DNA of 17,276 bases, taken from contig JBMDWZ010000225.1 in the NCBI GenBank assembly GCA_048594865.1, positions 1-17,276 on the forward strand, read 5' to 3'. This document shows, one piece after another, positions 14,740 to 17,276 of this stretch (positions are counted from its first letter, which is position 1; the number at the start of each line of letters is the position of its first letter). Source of the DNA: CALKWS01 sp048594865. GTDB lineage: Bacteria; Actinomycetota; Actinomycetes; Actinomycetales; Beutenbergiaceae. The notes under the pieces are model-generated. The model did not search any database and was not told where the DNA came from. It saw nothing but the letters and a program-made list of their open reading frames with translations. The position numbers and the translations under genes were made by a program.

Positions 14740-15669
14740 ATGACGCATGAGCCCAAATTGCCTGATCTGCACGGTAGGCACGCGGTCATCACCGGCGCCA
14801 ATGGGCTCCTGGGCTCTCAAACTGCGCGGCGTCTGATGGCCGCCGGGGCGCATGTGACCCTTGCGGTGCGCAATGTAGATCGCGGCGAAGAGGTCCGACG
14901 GCGTATCTCACCGGGGGTCGCGGGTAGTGCGGTGGTAGCTCGGGTCGACTTGGCCGATTTGGGTTCGATCCGCGACTTCGCCGCACAGATGTCGGCCGCC
15001 GGGGCGCCCATTGACCTGCTGATCAATAACGCCGCCACCAAGGTCACCGCCTTTCCGCCCTCAACCGTCGATGGTTTCGAGGCCAGGATGGGGATCAACA
15101 TGCTCGGCCACTACGCGTTGACGGGTCGGCTGCTGCCGTTGCTGCGGGCCGCCAGCGCGCCGCGGGTGGTGAGCCTGGGGTCCATCGCGGCCAGGTCGGC
15201 AACGCTGGTGCCCTCCGATTTCGCCGTCGGGCGCGGCGGCACCGCGTTGACCGTCTACGGACGTTCCAAGCGCGCGTGCATGGTCTTTGCTGCCGAGCTC
15301 GGCCGGGAGGCGGCGCGCCACGGCGTGGACCTGATCAGCCTCAGCGCCCACCCCGGTTATGCGGTGGGCGATCCCGCGCTTGCGGAGCCGGGCGCCGCGC
15401 CGCTGGCTCGGCTGACCGGGTTGGCGGCCGGCGCCGCTAAGCGACTGGGGCTGATCCAATTCGCCGCCGGTGGCGCCGAGACCATCGTGCATGCCGCCAC
15501 CGCCCCCGGCCTGCACTCCGGGGACTACGTAGCCCCGGGCGGGTTGCAGGAACTGGCCGGTGAACCGGCGCTGGTGCGGCCCCCGGCGCAAGTCTTGGAT
15601 CCGCGGGTGGGACGGCGGATGTGGCGGTCGGCAGCCACGCTCACCGGCGTGGTCTACGACTGGTCTTAA
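14740..15669 (+). CDS. SDR-family oxidoreductase, retinol-dehydrogenase-like, function unknown
   Basis: NAD(P)-dependent oxidoreductase of 309 residues. TGANGLLG (18-25) is the nucleotide-binding loop; Arg44 at the end of the second strand suggests NADP(H); NNAA (96-99), Ser148, Tyr173 and Lys177 (YGRSK) complete the active site. The long C-terminal part after LSAHPGYAVG resembles retinol dehydrogenase/protochlorophyllide-reductase-type SDRs rather than the pathway SDR at 7832. I chose the ATG at 14740, preceded by GGAG, rather than the in-frame ATG at 14641, since the extra 33 residues lie in the divergent promoter region and resemble no SDR N-terminus. It may serve the substrate of dehydratase copy 2 or be unrelated; no substrate can be assigned. 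Confidence 0.85.
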   Translation: MTHEPKLPDLHGRHAVITGANGLLGSQTARRLMAAGAHVTLAVRNVDRGEEVRRRISPGVAGSAVVARVDLADLGSIRDFAAQMSAAGAPIDLLINNAATKVTAFPPSTVDGFEARMGINMLGHYALTGRLLPLLRAASAPRVVSLGSIAARSATLVPSDFAVGRGGTALTVYGRSKRACMVFAAELGREAARHGVDLISLSAHPGYAVGDPALAEPGAAPLARLTGLAAGAAKRLGLIQFAAGGAETIVHAATAPGLHSGDYVAPGGLQELAGEPALVRPPAQVLDPRVGRRMWRSAATLTGVVYDWS

Positions 15670-15691
15670 CGCCGGGCTCTAGACCCCGGCG
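15670..15691. terminator. Compact bidirectional hairpin terminator
   Basis: CGCCGGG (15670-15676) pairs perfectly with CCCGGCG (15685-15691) around an 8-nt loop. It begins directly after the SDR stop codon, and the stop codon of the convergent GlxA-type gene (15679-15681) lies inside the loop. There is no U-tract. A shared two-way terminator fits the convergent layout. Confidence 0.6.
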
Positions 15692-16674
15692 AAGGTGCGC
15701 TGGTAGCCCTGCGGAGAAACACCCCGGCGGGCAGAGAAGTGCTGGCGCAGGGTCGCCGCGGTCGCGAAGCCCACCTCGTGGGCGACCCGCTCGATCGACA
15801 TGTCTGCCGATTCCAGCAGTTCCTCGGCGGCCGCGACCCGGTGCTCGATGATCCAGGCGTAGGGGGTGTGCCCGGTCTCGGCGCGAAACCGCCGGGCGAA
15901 CGTGCGCGGAGACATGTTGGCCCGCTTGGCGAGGGCCTCCACCGAGAGGTCACCGCGCAGATTGCCCACGATCCACTCCAGCAGCGGGCCCAAGGTTTGC
16001 ACGTCGCAGTGCGGCACCGCCCGGGTGATGAACTGAGACTGCCCACCGGAGCGGTGCGGCGCCACGACCATCCGGCGGGCGGCCGTGGCGGCGGTGGCCG
16101 CGCCAAAGATTTCGCGCATGAGGTGCAGCCCGGCGTCCAGGGCAGCAGCAGCGCCGGCGCCGGTGGTCAGGTTGCCCTCCTGGACGTACAGCACGTCGGG
16201 TTCAACGGTGGCCTCGGGATACATCCGCGCCAACTCATCGGCATACCGCCAGTGCGTGGTGCACCGCTTGCCCGCCAGTAGCCCCGCGGCGCCAAGAGTG
16301 AAGGCCGCGGTGCAGTGCGCAAAGATCCGGCCGCCCCGGGCATCGACCTGGACGAGGGCCGCGTTGATCGCCGGATTCGAACGCGAATAGTCCCGTTTGG
16401 GTGCGACGCACACCAGGTCCGCACCCTCCAACGCTTCGAGCCCGTCGGTCACGTGCAGATCGAAGCCGGCGCTGGAGCGGACCATGCCCGGTTCGGGGGT
16501 GCAGATAACGAACTCGAACACGGGGTTGTCATCATCGGGGTGGTACGGCTCGGCCCACAGTTCACACAATGCCCCGAGCCCGAACGGCTCCACTCCTTGG
16601 TCCACCACCACCGCGATCTTCTTCACCCGCTCAGCATTCACCAAAGTTGGCAGTAAATCAACGGACAATGTCAT
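15679..16674 (-). CDS. GlxA-type transcriptional regulator (DJ-1/PfpI domain plus AraC HTH)
   Basis: Regulator of 331 residues. The N-terminal DJ-1/PfpI-like domain includes KKIAVVVDQGVEPFGLGALCE and AHCTAAFTLGAAGLLAGKRCTTHW, with a cysteine at the nucleophile-elbow position. The C-terminal AraC double helix-turn-helix runs from LSVEALAKRANMSPRTFARRF to AHEVGFATAATLRQHFSARRGVSPQGYQ. The start is uncertain. I used ATG 16674; GTG at 16641 or 16626 would also precede the conserved KKIAVVV, and none has a clear Shine-Dalgarno. A much longer ORF reaching 16932 is rejected because it runs through a real gene on the other strand. It is convergent with the second SDR and divergent from the small membrane gene. 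Inverted TGGCAG copies at its start suggest autoregulation. The target is unknown; a link to the fucose genes is not evident. Confidence 0.88.
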   Translation of the reverse strand: MTLSVDLLPTLVNAERVKKIAVVVDQGVEPFGLGALCELWAEPYHPDDDNPVFEFVICTPEPGMVRSSAGFDLHVTDGLEALEGADLVCVAPKRDYSRSNPAINAALVQVDARGGRIFAHCTAAFTLGAAGLLAGKRCTTHWRYADELARMYPEATVEPDVLYVQEGNLTTGAGAAAALDAGLHLMREIFGAATAATAARRMVVAPHRSGGQSQFITRAVPHCDVQTLGPLLEWIVGNLRGDLSVEALAKRANMSPRTFARRFRAETGHTPYAWIIEHRVAAAEELLESADMSIERVAHEVGFATAATLRQHFSARRGVSPQGYQRTFAGV

Positions 16675-16720
16675 TTCTGCCACTGGTGGCAGTTTTAGTG
16701 CGGTCACAGAATTGCTGCCA
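16648..16720. promoter_or_regulatory. Cluster of four TGGCAG/CTGCCA half-sites, probable operator
   Basis: TGGCAG occurs at 16648-16653 and 16687-16692, and its complement CTGCCA at 16677-16682 and 16715-16720. The middle pair forms the perfect 16-bp palindrome CTGCCACTGGTGGCAG (16677-16692), 2 bp upstream of the proposed start of the GlxA-type gene. The last half-site touches the start codon of the small membrane gene. CAGAAT (16707-16712) could be a -10 box for a leaderless transcript of that gene. The arrangement suggests binding by the adjacent GlxA/AraC-type regulator. Confidence 0.5.
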
Positions 16721-16872
16721 TGTGGCTCTTCATTGCACTCCCGCTCCTCGTCCTCGTCGCATTCCTCACCGTGCGCGCCATTCACCTCGACGGCTACGGC
16801 CAACGGCCGCCACCGCCCTCTCACCCCGACCCGTTCCCCGCCGGTCATGGCAGCACCGAACGCGCCCGGTGA
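16720..16872 (+). CDS. Small single-pass membrane protein, 50 residues, function unknown
   Basis: The ORF starts with ATG at 16720 and ends with TGA at 16870-16872. The product begins with a hydrophobic helix (about residues 2-18, WLFIALPLLVLVAFLTV), followed by RAIHLDGYGQRPPPPSH and a polar, proline-rich tail, so it should sit in the membrane with a short cytoplasmic C-terminus. The DGYG-RPPP pattern after the helix is, as far as I recall, found in small hypothetical proteins of other actinobacteria, which supports a real gene. No Shine-Dalgarno is visible; the transcript may be leaderless. It lies 45 bp from the divergent GlxA-type gene and 35 bp before hrpA. No function is known to me. Confidence 0.7.
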   Translation: MWLFIALPLLVLVAFLTVRAIHLDGYGQRPPPPSHPDPFPAGHGSTERAR

Positions 16873-16907
16873 AATCTTCTTGATCTCCTTTGGGACAATG
16901 GCTGGCG

Positions 16908-17276
16908 GTGAACGATTCCCGGCCCGGCCCACAACCCGACGCTCCGGCCCGCCGCTCAGGTGCGGGCCGTCGTCGTCGACCCCGCCGAGGCGGCCGTGGT
17001 GCTAGCAACACCCCCAAGGGTCCGAGCCCCGCGACCCTGGAGTCCCGGCGCGCGGCGATGCCGCAGGTCACCTACCCAGCCGCGCTCCCGGTCAGCGCCC
17101 GCAAGGATGAGATCGCCGAGGCACTGCGCGATCACCAAGTGCTCATCGTGGCCGGTGAAACCGGATCGGGAAAGACCACCCAGCTGCCCAAGATCTGCCT
17201 CGAACTAGGGCTGGGGATCAACGGCACCATCGGCCACACCCAGCCCCGCCGGATCGCCGCCCGCACCGTCGCCGAA
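16908..17276 (+). CDS. hrpA: HrpA-type DEAH-box ATP-dependent RNA helicase, N-terminal part
   Basis: The gene runs off the right edge after 123 codons. LPVSARKDEIAEALRDHQ leads into the Walker A motif GETGSGKTTQLPKI (Gly83 to Ile96) and then GHTQPRRIAARTVAE (motif Ia), which are diagnostic of HrpA/DEAH helicases that unwind RNA with ATP. I chose GTG at 16908, which gives an arginine/glycine-rich, probably disordered N-terminus of about 50 residues before the helicase core; an in-frame stop at 16881 limits extension, and an ATG at 17058 directly before the core is the other option. It may be cotranscribed with the small membrane gene. It appears to be a housekeeping gene outside the fucose locus. 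Confidence 0.88.
   Translation, partial: MNDSRPGPQPDAPARRSGAGRRRRPRRGGRGASNTPKGPSPATLESRRAAMPQVTYPAALPVSARKDEIAEALRDHQVLIVAGETGSGKTTQLPKICLELGLGINGTIGHTQPRRIAARTVAE

Noticed and set aside
16675..16932. 86-residue N-terminal extension of the GlxA-type regulator
   Set aside because: It is antisense to a well-formed small membrane protein gene and has no similarity to the DJ-1-like N-terminus.

Overview
The window is GC-rich, densely packed DNA that looks like a chromosome segment of an actinobacterium. The signs are a DUF664/DinB-type C-terminus at the left edge, a Tat-type sugar-binding lipoprotein, CUT1 permeases with no dedicated ATPase, GTG starts, and an HrpA-like helicase at the right edge. 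I cannot name genus or species. No RNA genes, insertion sequences or CRISPR array were seen.

Layout. 1-93 is the 3' end of a DinB-like gene. 94-318 is an unusual intergenic stretch with a 19-bp tandem repeat, a long hairpin, a GC-alternating run and a G-quadruplex motif. 319-3018 (minus) holds L-fuconate dehydratase copy 1 followed by a cytosolic GH29 alpha-L-fucosidase. 3019-3268 is a divergent control region. 3269-6874 (plus) is a sugar ABC importer (lipoprotein plus two permeases). 6999-12413 (plus) is a tightly overlapping catabolic operon: FAH-family hydrolase, SDR, M81 (MlrC-like) metallohydrolase, RhaM-type mutarotase, aldo-keto reductase and amidohydrolase-type lactonase. 12419-14575 (minus) holds L-fuconate dehydratase copy 2 and a FadR-type GntR regulator. 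14740-15669 (plus) is a second, unrelated SDR. 15679-16674 (minus) is a GlxA/AraC-type regulator. 16720-16872 (plus) is a 50-residue membrane protein, and 16908 to the edge is the start of hrpA.

How it works together. The genes give a complete non-phosphorylative L-fucose route. A fucoside is imported, cut by the cytosolic fucosidase, and the L-fucose is mutarotated and oxidised by the aldo-keto reductase. The lactone is opened by the amidohydrolase, L-fuconate is dehydrated, 2-keto-3-deoxy-L-fuconate is oxidised by the SDR, and the diketo acid is cleaved by the FAH-family hydrolase, predicted to give pyruvate and L-lactate. No kinase or aldolase is needed, and none is present.

The least explained parts are the M81 metallohydrolase translationally locked into the middle of the operon, the second dehydratase (all catalytic residues kept, but the loop after the third metal ligand rewritten), the non-B-DNA-rich intergenic stretch at the left end, and several operator-like inverted repeats at the promoters.
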